From Janthinobacterium sp. (GTDB taxonomy: Bacteria > Pseudomonadota > Gammaproteobacteria > Burkholderiales > Burkholderiaceae_D), in the NCBI GenBank assembly GCA_003482555.1, contig DMYQ01000041.1:1-5913 (forward strand): a DNA stretch of 5,913 bases. Direction: 5' to 3'. Below, piece by piece: positions 1 through 5,913 of this stretch; the first letter of the stretch is position 1, and each line of letters opens with the position of its first letter. The translations under genes and the position numbers were made by a program. The notes beneath the pieces are model-generated. The model ran no database searches. It was not told the DNA's origin and saw nothing but the letters and a program-made list of their open reading frames with translations.

Positions 1-2130
1 CGTAACTTGATGACCCAGCTCGGCTCGGCGATGCCGCGTCTGCTGTGTTCGCTGGTGCATAAGTTTGGCAAGAAGGGCATCGACGATTTCGAGCAATTCA
101 TCAAGGAACTGAAAGCGCAACCTTGCCAGACGGTCGGCGAGATTTTCGTGTTCGTCGATGAATGCCACCGTACCCAGAGCGGCAAGTTGCACCGCACGAT
201 GCAGGCGCTGATGCCCAATGCGGTGTTTGTCGGCTTTACCGGCACGCCATTATTCGCGCGGGACAAACAGACAAGTCTGGAAGTGTTCGGCGGCTACATC
301 CATACCTACAAGTTCAGCGAGGCGGTCGAGGATGAAGTGGTGCTCGATCTGCTTTACGAGGCGCGCGACATCGACCAGCGACTCGGTTCCGTAAAAAAGA
401 TCGACGCATGGTTCGATGCCCATACCAAGAACTTGAACGATTGGCAAAAGGCGGCCCTGCGCGAGCAGTGGGGCACGATGCAAAACGTGCTCAGTTCGAA
501 GTCCCGCATGAATCGGGTGGTGGCCGACATTGTTTTCGACTTCAGCGACAAGCCTCGCCTGTCCAACCAGCGCGGCAACGCCATCCTTGTCGCGTCCAGC
601 ATTTACGAGGCATGCAAGTATTTCGTGCTGTTTCAGGGCACCCCTTTCAAAGGAAAATGCGCGGTCGTCACTTCCTACAATCCGCAAGCGCAGAATGTCA
701 CGCTGGAAGAGACCGGCGCCAATACCGAGACCGACAAGCAGTTCATCTACAACACTTACACGGCATTGCTGCAAAACGTCGCGGCGCTGCCCGGCAAGTC
801 CAAGACCGAAACTTATGAGGATCAAGCCAAGAAGCTGTTCAAGGAGCAACCGGCGAACATGGGCTTGCTGGTCGTGGTCGACAAGCTCTTGACCGGCTTC
901 GACGCGCCAAGCTGCACTTATCTCTACATCGACAAGAGCATGCAGGATCACGGCTTGTTTCAAGCCATTTGCCGCACCAATCGGCTCGACGGCGACGACA
1001 AGGAGTTCGGCTATGTCGTCGACTACAAGGATTTGTTCAAAAAGGTCGAAAAAGCCATCGCCGTTTATACGACAGAACTGGACAATAGTGCCGGCGGCGC
1101 CGATCCCCAGGTGCTGATGCAAGACCGCCTGAGCAAGGGCCGCGAGCGGCTGGACAATGCGCTGGAATCTGTCGCGCTGCTGTGTGAGCCGGTGACGCCG
1201 CCCCAGGGCGAGCTTGAACACATCCACTACTTCTGCGGCAATACCGAAATCGCGGACGACTTGAAGGCGCACGAGACGCAACGCGTCGCGCTCTACAAGG
1301 CGATGGTGGCGCTGGTGCGCGCTTACGCCAATATCGTGGACGACCTCGGCAGGGCCGGTTACGACGACGCCGATATCCTGCGCATCAAACAGGCGATCGA
1401 CCGTTACCTGAAGCTGCGCGAGATCATCCGCAACGCCGCCGACGAAAAGCTGGACACGAAAGCCTACGAGGCCGACATGCGCCACCTGATCGACACGTAT
1501 ATCGAAGCGAGCGAGCCAAGGACGATTTCGCCCTTCGATGATATGCCGCTGCTGGAATTGATTGTCAAGACCGGCATCGCGAGCGCCATCAACAGTCTGC
1601 CGGCCGGGCTCAAGGGCAACAAGGACGCGGTCGCCGAAACCATCGAAAACAATGTGCGCAGCAAGATCATCAAGGAAAACCTGAACGATCCGGTTTATTA
1701 CGCCAAGATGTCGGCGCTGCTCGATGAGATCATCGCGGCGCGCAAGGCCAAAGCGATCGAGTACGAGCAATATTTGAAGCGGGTCGCGGAACTGGCGAAG
1801 CGGGTCGAGGCGGGACAGGCCGATGACACCCCCGAGCAACTGAACACGCCGGGACGGCGCGCGCTATACAACTTGCTGCGCCAAGGCGTACCTGGCGCTG
1901 GCGCACAGGATGCGGCGGAATCCGCCGTGCACTATGACGTTGGCGGAGCGGACGCCGCGCTGGTGCTGGCGCTCAAGATCGATGCGGCCGTCAAACACGC
2001 GCGCCCCGATGGCTGGCGTGGCGTTCAAGCCAAGGAAAACGTCATCAAGGCGGCCTTGTATGGGATTTTGCGCGACGTGGACGAGGTCGAGCGCATCTTT
2101 CCCGTTGTTCGGCAGCAAAAGGAATACTGA
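1..2130 (+). CDS. hsdR: Type I restriction enzyme R subunit (HsdR), 5'-truncated by window edge
   Basis: This is the motor and nuclease subunit of a type I restriction-modification complex (HsdR2-HsdM2-HsdS). It translocates DNA using ATP and cleaves it away from unmethylated target sites. The frame is open from base 1, so 709 codons of a protein usually about 1000 residues long are present. Visible SF2 helicase motifs are DECH (motif II, bases 157-168, window residues 53-56), TGTP (motif III, residues 80-83), TGFDAP (motif V region, residues 298-303) and QAICRTNR (motif VI, residues 321-328). The N-terminal PD-(D/E)xK nuclease and Walker A motif must lie upstream. The C-terminal third is a charged helical region, with a predicted helix or coiled coil near residues 570-610. 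It ends in KENVIKAALY and DEVERIF stretches that I recognise from the HsdR C-terminus. No internal stop or frameshift is seen. It is followed 5 bases later by a metallopeptidase gene, so the two are probably co-transcribed. Confidence 0.95.
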   Translation, partial: RNLMTQLGSAMPRLLCSLVHKFGKKGIDDFEQFIKELKAQPCQTVGEIFVFVDECHRTQSGKLHRTMQALMPNAVFVGFTGTPLFARDKQTSLEVFGGYIHTYKFSEAVEDEVVLDLLYEARDIDQRLGSVKKIDAWFDAHTKNLNDWQKAALREQWGTMQNVLSSKSRMNRVVADIVFDFSDKPRLSNQRGNAILVASSIYEACKYFVLFQGTPFKGKCAVVTSYNPQAQNVTLEETGANTETDKQFIYNTYTALLQNVAALPGKSKTETYEDQAKKLFKEQPANMGLLVVVDKLLTGFDAPSCTYLYIDKSMQDHGLFQAICRTNRLDGDDKEFGYVVDYKDLFKKVEKAIAVYTTELDNSAGGADPQVLMQDRLSKGRERLDNALESVALLCEPVTPPQGELEHIHYFCGNTEIADDLKAHETQRVALYKAMVALVRAYANIVDDLGRAGYDDADILRIKQAIDRYLKLREIIRNAADEKLDTKAYEADMRHLIDTYIEASEPRTISPFDDMPLLELIVKTGIASAINSLPAGLKGNKDAVAETIENNVRSKIIKENLNDPVYYAKMSALLDEIIAARKAKAIEYEQYLKRVAELAKRVEAGQADDTPEQLNTPGRRALYNLLRQGVPGAGAQDAAESAVHYDVGGADAALVLALKIDAAVKHARPDGWRGVQAKENVIKAALYGILRDVDEVERIFPVVRQQKEY
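2119..2123 (+). promoter_or_regulatory. Ribosome binding site for the metallopeptidase gene, inside the hsdR 3' end
   Basis: AAGGA sits within the last codons of hsdR. It is 9 bases before TTG 2133 and 12 bases before ATG 2136. This leaves the exact start open by one codon and indicates that the second gene is read from the hsdR message. Confidence 0.6.
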
Positions 2131-2135
2131 CTTTG

Positions 2136-2846
2136 ATGCAATTCAAGCTAGGCGATATTGTCGTCGACGTCGTGCAGAAGGACATCAAGAACATCCACTT
2201 GAGCGTCCATCCGCCCGCTGGCAAGGTGCGCATCGCGGCGCCCGTGCGCATGGATCTCGATACCATCCGTGTGTTTGCCATCACCAAGCTGGCCTGGATA
2301 AAAAGCCAGCAAAAGAAGTTGCGCGAGCAGGAACGCGAAACCCCGCGCGAATACCTCGACCGGGAGAGCCATTACGTTTGGGGCAAGCGTTATCTGCTCA
2401 AGCTGGTCGAGAAGGACGCCGCGCCGACCGTTGAGCTCAAGCATAACAAGATGATTCTTCAGTTGCGGCCCGCGGCCAGCCACGAGAAAAGGCAGGAAGT
2501 GCTGGACGCGTGGTATCGCGAGCAACTTAAAGAAGTCGTCCCGGCGCTGATTGCCAAGTGGGAGAAGCTGGTGGGCGTGAAAGTTGGAAAATTCTTCGTG
2601 CAAAAGATGAAGACGAAGTGGGGCAGTTGCAGCCCCGGCCCCAAAAATATCCGCATCAATACCGACCTGGCGAAGAAGCCCTTGCAGTGCCTGGAATATA
2701 TCGTGGCGCATGAACTCACGCATCTGCTGGAGCGGCGTCACAATGACCATTTCACCGCCCTGATGGATGCCTATATGCCGCAATGGCGGCAGTATCGCGA
2801 GTTGCTGAACAAGCTACCGCTGGCGCATCAGGAGTGGGGGTATTGA
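2136..2846 (+). CDS. YgjP-like (DUF45, M48-type) zinc metallopeptidase next to hsdR
   Basis: The product is 236 residues, a soluble protein with no signal peptide or membrane segment. The metal site is clear: HELTH at residues 192-196 gives two zinc-binding histidines and the catalytic glutamate E193. H202, in ERRHNDHF just downstream, is the likely third ligand. A WGSC motif at residues 162-165 (KTKWGSCS) is typical of the YgjP/DUF45 family, as is the basic N-terminal half. Its length fits the family (about 230-250). ATG 2136 is chosen as start. TTG 2133 would add one residue and sits at a better distance (9 bases) from the AAGGA site. Only 5 bases separate it from the hsdR stop, so co-expression is very likely. 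Genes of this family are often found beside hsdR. A role in processing or turnover of the restriction complex is an inference, not shown. No intrinsic terminator follows directly. The substrate is unknown. Confidence 0.9.
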   Translation: MQFKLGDIVVDVVQKDIKNIHLSVHPPAGKVRIAAPVRMDLDTIRVFAITKLAWIKSQQKKLREQERETPREYLDRESHYVWGKRYLLKLVEKDAAPTVELKHNKMILQLRPAASHEKRQEVLDAWYREQLKEVVPALIAKWEKLVGVKVGKFFVQKMKTKWGSCSPGPKNIRINTDLAKKPLQCLEYIVAHELTHLLERRHNDHFTALMDAYMPQWRQYRELLNKLPLAHQEWGY

Positions 2847-3002
2847 TGGGAAATTCTCCAAAGCGGGCGTTCCGGTGAACGTGACCGCTGTGCGGACGGC
2901 GGTGCCACGCGCTTAAATTACAAGGTGGGCGGTCACGATGGGCCGGAAATTTTCTTCTCGCTGGCGGTTTTCGGCTTTTGCGGAAATAGCGGGGAATTGC
3001 GG
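2847..3002. other. Non-coding spacer, possible mobile-element scar
   Basis: There is no plausible gene between the peptidase stop and the tRNA terminator. The stretch holds a small hairpin (CGTTC-CGGT-GAACG, 2868-2881), an 8-bp inverted repeat (listed separately), and three loosely similar GCGGAAA/GCGGGGA/GCGGAAC words at about 2980-3004. The mix of GTGAACGTGACCG and CGGTCACGATGGGCCGG words reminds me of the non-coding ends of IS21-family elements in proteobacteria. That is from memory and weak. No transposase fragment is visible. Confidence 0.3.
2881..2936. repeat. 8-bp inverted repeat with 40-base spacer
   Basis: GTGACCGC at 2881-2888 is the perfect reverse complement of GCGGTCAC at 2929-2936. 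The spacer is 40 bases and no T-tract follows, so it is not an intrinsic terminator. An 8-bp match in GC-rich DNA could be chance. It may equally be part of a degraded insertion-sequence end. Confidence 0.35.
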
Positions 3003-3039
3003 AACAAAACAAAAACGGCATCCGTCGCCGGATGCCGTT
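3003..3039 (-). terminator. Intrinsic terminator of the tRNA-Leu gene
   Basis: There is a perfect 11-bp stem, AACGGCATCCG (3014-3024) with CGGATGCCGTT (3029-3039), and a four-base loop. Read on the minus strand the stem is followed by TTTTTGTTTTGTT, a textbook U-tract. It begins 17 bases past the encoded CCA of the tRNA. On the plus strand the stem is followed only by a looser T-rich run (3045-3057), so it may act weakly on transcripts arriving from the hsdR operon. Confidence 0.92.
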
Positions 3040-3056
3040 CAAGTGTTTGATTCTTT

Positions 3057-3143
3057 TGGTGCCGGGAGCCGGAATCGAACCGGCACGCTGTTTCCAGCGC
3101 GGGATTTTGAGTCCCGTGCGTCTACCTATTCCGCCATCCCGGC
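3057..3143 (-). tRNA. tRNA-Leu(CAA), CCA encoded
   Basis: The minus strand folds into a complete 87-base class II tRNA that decodes UUG. The acceptor stem is GCCGGGA/TCCCGGC with discriminator A at 3060, and CCA is encoded at 3057-3059. The D stem is GCG/CGC. The anticodon stem CGGGA/TCCCG carries the loop CTCAAAA, placing anticodon CAA at 3107-3109. The long variable arm CGCTG-GAAA-CAGCG is typical of leucine tRNAs. The T arm is GCCGG-TTCGATT-CCGGC. All stems pair without mismatch, so the gene looks functional. It has its own promoter and terminator, is convergent with the hsdR block and divergent from the permease. Its 3' half, a common integrase target, faces the restriction locus. Confidence 0.98.
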
Positions 3144-3155
3144 AACGCGAGATGC

Positions 3156-3184
3156 ATTATCACTGATTTGCGGCAATTCGGCAA
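3156..3184 (-). promoter_or_regulatory. Sigma-70 promoter of tRNA-Leu
   Basis: On the minus strand, TTGCCG (-35, 3179-3184) and GATAAT (-10, 3156-3161) are separated by exactly 17 bases. The -10 box ends 12 bases before the tRNA 5' end, giving a leader of about 5 bases. Each box differs from consensus by one or two bases. A second TTGCCG at 3171-3176 is too close to the -10 to serve. Confidence 0.8.
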
Positions 3185-3214
3185 CCCTTGGGCCGTTATT
3201 TTGTATTTGCACAA

Positions 3215-3243
3215 GTATTCACCGGGAACAATGCGGGTATGAT
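3215..3243 (+). promoter_or_regulatory. Possible promoter of the permease gene
   Basis: TATGAT at 3238-3243 is a good -10 match and would start transcription near 3250, about 40 bases before the ATG. The -35 candidate 17 bases upstream (GTATTC, 3215-3220) is poor, so this would be a weak or activator-dependent promoter. It lies back to back with the tRNA promoter. Confidence 0.3.
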
Positions 3244-3288
3244 CGGGCCTACTTCAGACTACCGTCGCTGCGCAGGCGCCCCGCACGC

Positions 3289-5250
3289 ATGAATAACAAG
3301 AAGATCCGCGAAATCATCCTCGGCAAGGCGCTCGACCCGATGAAGCTGGAGACCCGCCACTCGATGGCCCTGGTCGCCTTCCTGGCCTGGGTCGGCCTGG
3401 GCGCCGACGGCTTGTCCTCGTCCTCGTACGGGCCGGAAGAAACCTTCAAGGCGCTCGGCGCGCACACCCACCTGGGCCTGTACATGGCGCTGGCCACCGC
3501 CGTGACGGTGTTCATCATCGCGCTCGCCTACAACCAGGTGATCGAACTGTTCCCCACCGGCGGCGGCGGTTACCGCGTGGCCAGCAAACTGGTGGGGCCC
3601 TACATGGGCCTCATTTCCGGCTGCGCCCTGATCCTCGACTACGTGTTGACGATCGCCATCTCGATCGCTTCCGGCGTCGACGCGCTGGCCTCCTTCCTGC
3701 CGCTCGGCTTCCAGCCCTACAAATTGTGGGCCGAAGTGTTTTTCATCGGCTTGCTGATCGTGATGAACTTGCGCGGCTTGAAGGAAGCGATCCAGATCCT
3801 GCTGCCGATCTTCCTTGGCTTCGTCTTCACCCACCTGATCCTGATCGGCTACGGCATCTACGCGCACGCCTCGCACCTGCCCGACATCGTCCCCAACACC
3901 CTGGTCGATACCGCCGCCCTGGCCAAGAACATCGGCTGGACCGGCGTCGCCGGCATGCTGCTGCTGGCCTATTCGCAGGGCGGCGGCACCTACACCGGCC
4001 TGGAAGCCGTCTCCAACAACGTCAACCTGCTGGCCGAGCCGCGCGTGCGCACAGGCAAGGTGACGATGCTGTACATGGCCCTGTCGCTGGCCTTCACGGC
4101 CGCCGGCATCATCTTGCTGTATCTGCTGTGGGACGCCAAGGTCGTGCCGGGCGAAACCTTGAACGCGTCCACCTTCAAGACCATCATCGCCAGCATGGGC
4201 CTGGGCGGGCCGCTGCTGAACCAGGTCTTGCTGGTGATCGTGCTGGCCTTCGAGGCGGGCTTGCTGTTCGTGGCCGCCAACACCGGCTTCCTGGGCGGGC
4301 CGGCGGTGCTGTCGAACATGGCGGCCGATTCCTGGGTGCCGCACAAATTCCGCTACCTGTCGACCCGGCTGGTGACGCAAAACGGCATCCTGGTGCTGGG
4401 CGTGGCGGCGCTGGCCATCCTGTTCTGGACGCGCGGCAGCGTCACCCTGCTGGTGGTGCTGTATTCGATTTCCGTGTTCCTGACCTTCGCCATTTCCCTG
4501 TTCGGCCTGTGCCTGTACTGGATGCGCAACCGCAAGCCGGGCACGCACTGGCTGCGCCGCCTGCTGCTGTCGCTGGTCGGCTTCGTCATCTGCGCCGGCA
4601 TCCTGGCCATCCTGGTGGTGCGGCGCTTCACCGAGGGCGGCTGGGCCACGGCCGTCATCATCGCCGCCATCGCCGGTCTGTGCGTCTTGATCCGCAAGCA
4701 TTACGCGCAAACCAAGAAGGCGATCTGCTCGGTCGATGAAGTGTTCGCCGGCCAACCCTTCGGCTCGGACACGGAAGCGATCGAGCCGAATCCCGAGAAT
4801 CAGACGGCGGTCTTCATCGTCGGCACTTCGCGCGGCGGCGGCTTGCACGCGCTGCTGTGGGTGCAGCGCATGTTTCCCGGCCATTTCAAGAATTTTATCT
4901 TCGTCAATGCGCGCACGGTCGATTCGCACGCTTACGGCGGCGAGGGCGCGCTCGAAGAAATGCGCGAGGAAGCCGCCGCCACCCTGGAATATTTCGTCGA
5001 CTTTTGTCACAGCCACGGTATGGCGTCCTCGTCCTACATCGGCTTCGGCACCGATGCCGTGGACGAAGTCACGCGCCTGTGCGAAGAGATCAGCCACGCT
5101 TTCCCGAACGCGATTTTCTTTACCAGCAAGTTGATTTTTTCCACCGATAACTGGTTCACCCGCCTGCTGCACAACCAGGCCGCGCTGGCCGTGCAGCGGC
5201 GCCTGCATCTGGAAGGTTTGCAGATGGTGATCCTGCCCATGAAGGTGTAA
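3289..5250 (+). CDS. APC-superfamily permease with soluble C-terminal USP-like domain
   Basis: A 653-residue inner-membrane transporter. Residues 24-470 are strongly hydrophobic with about 12 membrane segments. The broken first helix carries GADGLSSSSYGPEE (residues 38-51), the APC-type substrate and ion site region. FPTGGGGYRVA at 88-98 is the family's conserved loop before TM3. Residues about 478-653 are soluble: a beta strand TAVFIVG followed by GTSRGGGLHAL, then FIFVNARTVDS, resembling a universal-stress-protein or nucleotide-binding fold. This layout recalls the c-di-AMP-responsive potassium importer KimA, but I cannot assign the substrate. Amino acid or potassium import are both possible. 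The start at ATG 3289 is chosen because KIREIILGKALDP looks like a conserved N-terminus. The frame is open further upstream only because it runs through the tRNA. The ribosome site is weak (CAGG, 12 bases upstream). ATG 3340 is a less likely alternative. It stands alone, divergent from the tRNA. Confidence 0.9.
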   Translation: MNNKKIREIILGKALDPMKLETRHSMALVAFLAWVGLGADGLSSSSYGPEETFKALGAHTHLGLYMALATAVTVFIIALAYNQVIELFPTGGGGYRVASKLVGPYMGLISGCALILDYVLTIAISIASGVDALASFLPLGFQPYKLWAEVFFIGLLIVMNLRGLKEAIQILLPIFLGFVFTHLILIGYGIYAHASHLPDIVPNTLVDTAALAKNIGWTGVAGMLLLAYSQGGGTYTGLEAVSNNVNLLAEPRVRTGKVTMLYMALSLAFTAAGIILLYLLWDAKVVPGETLNASTFKTIIASMGLGGPLLNQVLLVIVLAFEAGLLFVAANTGFLGGPAVLSNMAADSWVPHKFRYLSTRLVTQNGILVLGVAALAILFWTRGSVTLLVVLYSISVFLTFAISLFGLCLYWMRNRKPGTHWLRRLLLSLVGFVICAGILAILVVRRFTEGGWATAVIIAAIAGLCVLIRKHYAQTKKAICSVDEVFAGQPFGSDTEAIEPNPENQTAVFIVGTSRGGGLHALLWVQRMFPGHFKNFIFVNARTVDSHAYGGEGALEEMREEAAATLEYFVDFCHSHGMASSSYIGFGTDAVDEVTRLCEEISHAFPNAIFFTSKLIFSTDNWFTRLLHNQAALAVQRRLHLEGLQMVILPMKV

Positions 5251-5321
5251 ACGCTTGCTCCGGGTCGCCTTTACTCATTGCAATTTACCTTGCGCAATTG
5301 AAATAAGATAAACACGGAAAA

Positions 5322-5369
5322 GCGGCCCGGTCTATGCAATAATGGATCACTCCTTGAGCACCGGGCCGC
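5322..5369. repeat. Perfect 10-bp GC-rich inverted repeat with 28-base loop
   Basis: GCGGCCCGGT (5322-5331) pairs exactly with ACCGGGCCGC (5360-5369). The stem has nine G-C pairs and one A-T pair, so it should be stable as RNA despite the 28-base loop. On the minus strand it is followed by TTTTCC, too short a T-run for a good terminator. On the plus strand there is none. It could be an mRNA leader structure of the PAS gene, a barrier after the permease message, or a protein-binding site. Confidence 0.6.
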
Positions 5370-5397
5370 ATGACGGAATACCCCACTTCCGCGTCAT
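5370..5397. repeat. Imperfect inverted repeat directly after the first one
   Basis: ATGACGGAA (5370-5378) pairs with TTCCGCGTCAT (5387-5397), with a two-base CG bulge and an 8-base loop. It abuts the 10-bp repeat with no gap, so an RNA made across this region could form two stacked hairpins. Confidence 0.4.
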
Positions 5398-5536
5398 AGC
5401 ACGCGCCGGCGCCACGTAATATCGCCCCCCTCTCTCCCGTTCCAGTACATAGGCCTACGCCCACAGTGTCAATTTTCTCTCTGGCGTTGCGTCTCGCGCA
5501 TCAGGTCGGCGCATTGCGCTACAACATCGTTTCCCC

Positions 5537-5541
5537 AAGGA
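5537..5541 (+). promoter_or_regulatory. Ribosome binding site of the PAS gene
   Basis: AAGGA lies 8 bases before ATG 5550. It decides the start in favour of this ATG over the in-frame GTG at 5466, which has no such site. Confidence 0.75.
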
Positions 5542-5549
5542 CCAACATC

Positions 5550-5913
5550 ATGCGCAAGAAATCATTCCCATCGGCCGAGCTCGATCATTCCTTGCAAATG
5601 GGACAGCAGTCCCTGTTGAAAGCGGGAGCCTTGCAAGATGCAATCTTCACCAGCGCCAATTTCTCCAGCATCGCCACCGATGCCCAGGGCGTGATCCAGA
5701 TTTTCAATGTGGGCGCCGAGCGCATGCTGGGCTACGAGGCGGCCGACGTTGTCGACAAGATCACGCCGGCCGACATTTCTGATCCGCAAGAAGTGATCGT
5801 GCGCGCGAAGGCGCTCAGCGATGAACTGGGAACGCCGATCACGCCCGGTTTCGAGGCTCTGGTGTTCAAGGTCATCGCGCGGCATCGAGGATATTTATGA
5901 GCTGACCTATTTC
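5550..5913 (+). CDS. PAS-domain signalling protein, 5' part, with apparent frameshift near 5872
   Basis: This is the N-terminal part of a cytoplasmic PAS sensor with no membrane segment. After a short charged lead (residues 1-25), AIFTSANFSSIATDAQGVIQ (31-50) starts the PAS fold, followed by IFNVGAERMLGYEAADV, the typical PAS helix region. As read, the frame runs 116 codons and stops at TGA 5898-5900, with an unrelated tail after K107 (VIARHRGYL). Dropping one T at 5872 gives instead KASRGIEDIYELTYF, open to the window end. This is the sequence I expect for this PAS family, where a phrase like YELTYIRKDGSRFP normally follows. The full protein is probably a multi-PAS histidine kinase or diguanylate cyclase-type sensor, but its output domain is outside the window. 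The gene is therefore either broken or carries a sequencing error. The start is set by AAGGA 8 bases upstream. The signal it senses is unknown. Confidence 0.75.

Larger units (their letters stand above)
5251..5549. other. 299-base intergenic region before the PAS gene
   Basis: It is less GC-rich just after the permease stop (about 5268-5320), then GC-rich with two inverted repeats. No hairpin with a T-tract follows the permease on the plus strand. I found no convincing -35/-10 pair for the PAS gene. TAAGAT at 5304-5309 has a TTGCAA 20 bases upstream, which is too far for a standard promoter. No RNA gene is recognised. Confidence 0.5.

Noticed and set aside
250..1839. 529-codon open frame on the minus strand across hsdR
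   Set aside because: It is antisense to well-conserved helicase motifs, with no family features of its own.
2881..2936. Terminator for the hsdR-peptidase transcript
   Set aside because: The inverted repeat has a 40-base spacer and no T-tract after it.
2938..3288. Upstream extension of the permease reading frame
   Set aside because: It passes through the terminator and the tRNA on the opposite strand. The translated piece has no family features, so the frame is open by chance.
3726..4739. 337-codon open frame on the plus strand inside the permease
   Set aside because: It is an R/G/P/H-rich out-of-frame shadow of the permease.
3259..5208. 649-codon open frame on the minus strand across the permease
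   Set aside because: It is the antisense shadow of a GC-rich gene: its product is dominated by Q, H, D, R and G, has no recognisable domain, and covers a clear transporter on the other strand.
5342..5419. 25-codon small open frame from ATG 5342 to TAA 5417-5419
   Set aside because: It has no ribosome binding site, its start lies in the loop of an inverted repeat, and there is no recognisable product.
5466..5549. GTG 5466 as start of the PAS protein
   Set aside because: It has no ribosome site, whereas ATG 5550 in the same frame has AAGGA at the right distance.
1..5913. CRISPR array, prophage genes or toxin-antitoxin pair
   Set aside because: I saw no regularly spaced repeats, phage genes or paired small genes on either strand.

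Overview
The window looks like chromosomal DNA of a GC-rich betaproteobacterium, most likely Burkholderiales and possibly Oxalobacteraceae (Massilia/Duganella/Janthinobacterium type). This rests on the G/C-rich third codon positions, a CCA-encoding tRNA-Leu(CAA), and a PAS protein whose wording I remember from that order. It is an inference from style, not a database match.

Left part (1-2846, + strand): the 3' two thirds of hsdR, the motor/endonuclease subunit of a type I restriction-modification system, with its 5' end outside the window. Five bases after it comes a gene for a YgjP-like (DUF45/M48-type) zinc metallopeptidase. The two are almost certainly one transcript. This pairing is common in type I loci, but the job of the peptidase there is not settled.

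Middle (2847-3288): about 210 non-coding bases with short inverted repeats that may be the scar of a mobile element. Then comes a complete tRNA-Leu(CAA) on the minus strand with a convincing promoter (TTGCCG-17-GATAAT) and a strong intrinsic terminator. The restriction locus lies on the 3' side of this tRNA and converges on it, the usual layout for an island inserted at a tRNA gene. Only one side is visible, so no attachment-site pair can be shown.

Right part (3289-5913, + strand): a 653-residue APC-superfamily permease with a soluble, USP-like C-terminal domain, divergent from the tRNA. A 299-base gap follows, holding a perfect 10-bp inverted repeat and a second imperfect one. Last is the 5' part of a PAS-domain signalling gene with a good ribosome binding site. 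Its reading frame appears broken by one extra T near base 5872, which is either a real mutation or a sequence error.

The genes fall into two unrelated blocks: host defence (hsdR plus peptidase) and housekeeping or sensing (tRNA, transporter, PAS protein). I see no clearly undescribed system. The best points for follow-up are the frameshift, the hsdR-peptidase coupling, the tRNA-linked insertion and the unexplained inverted repeat at 5322-5369.
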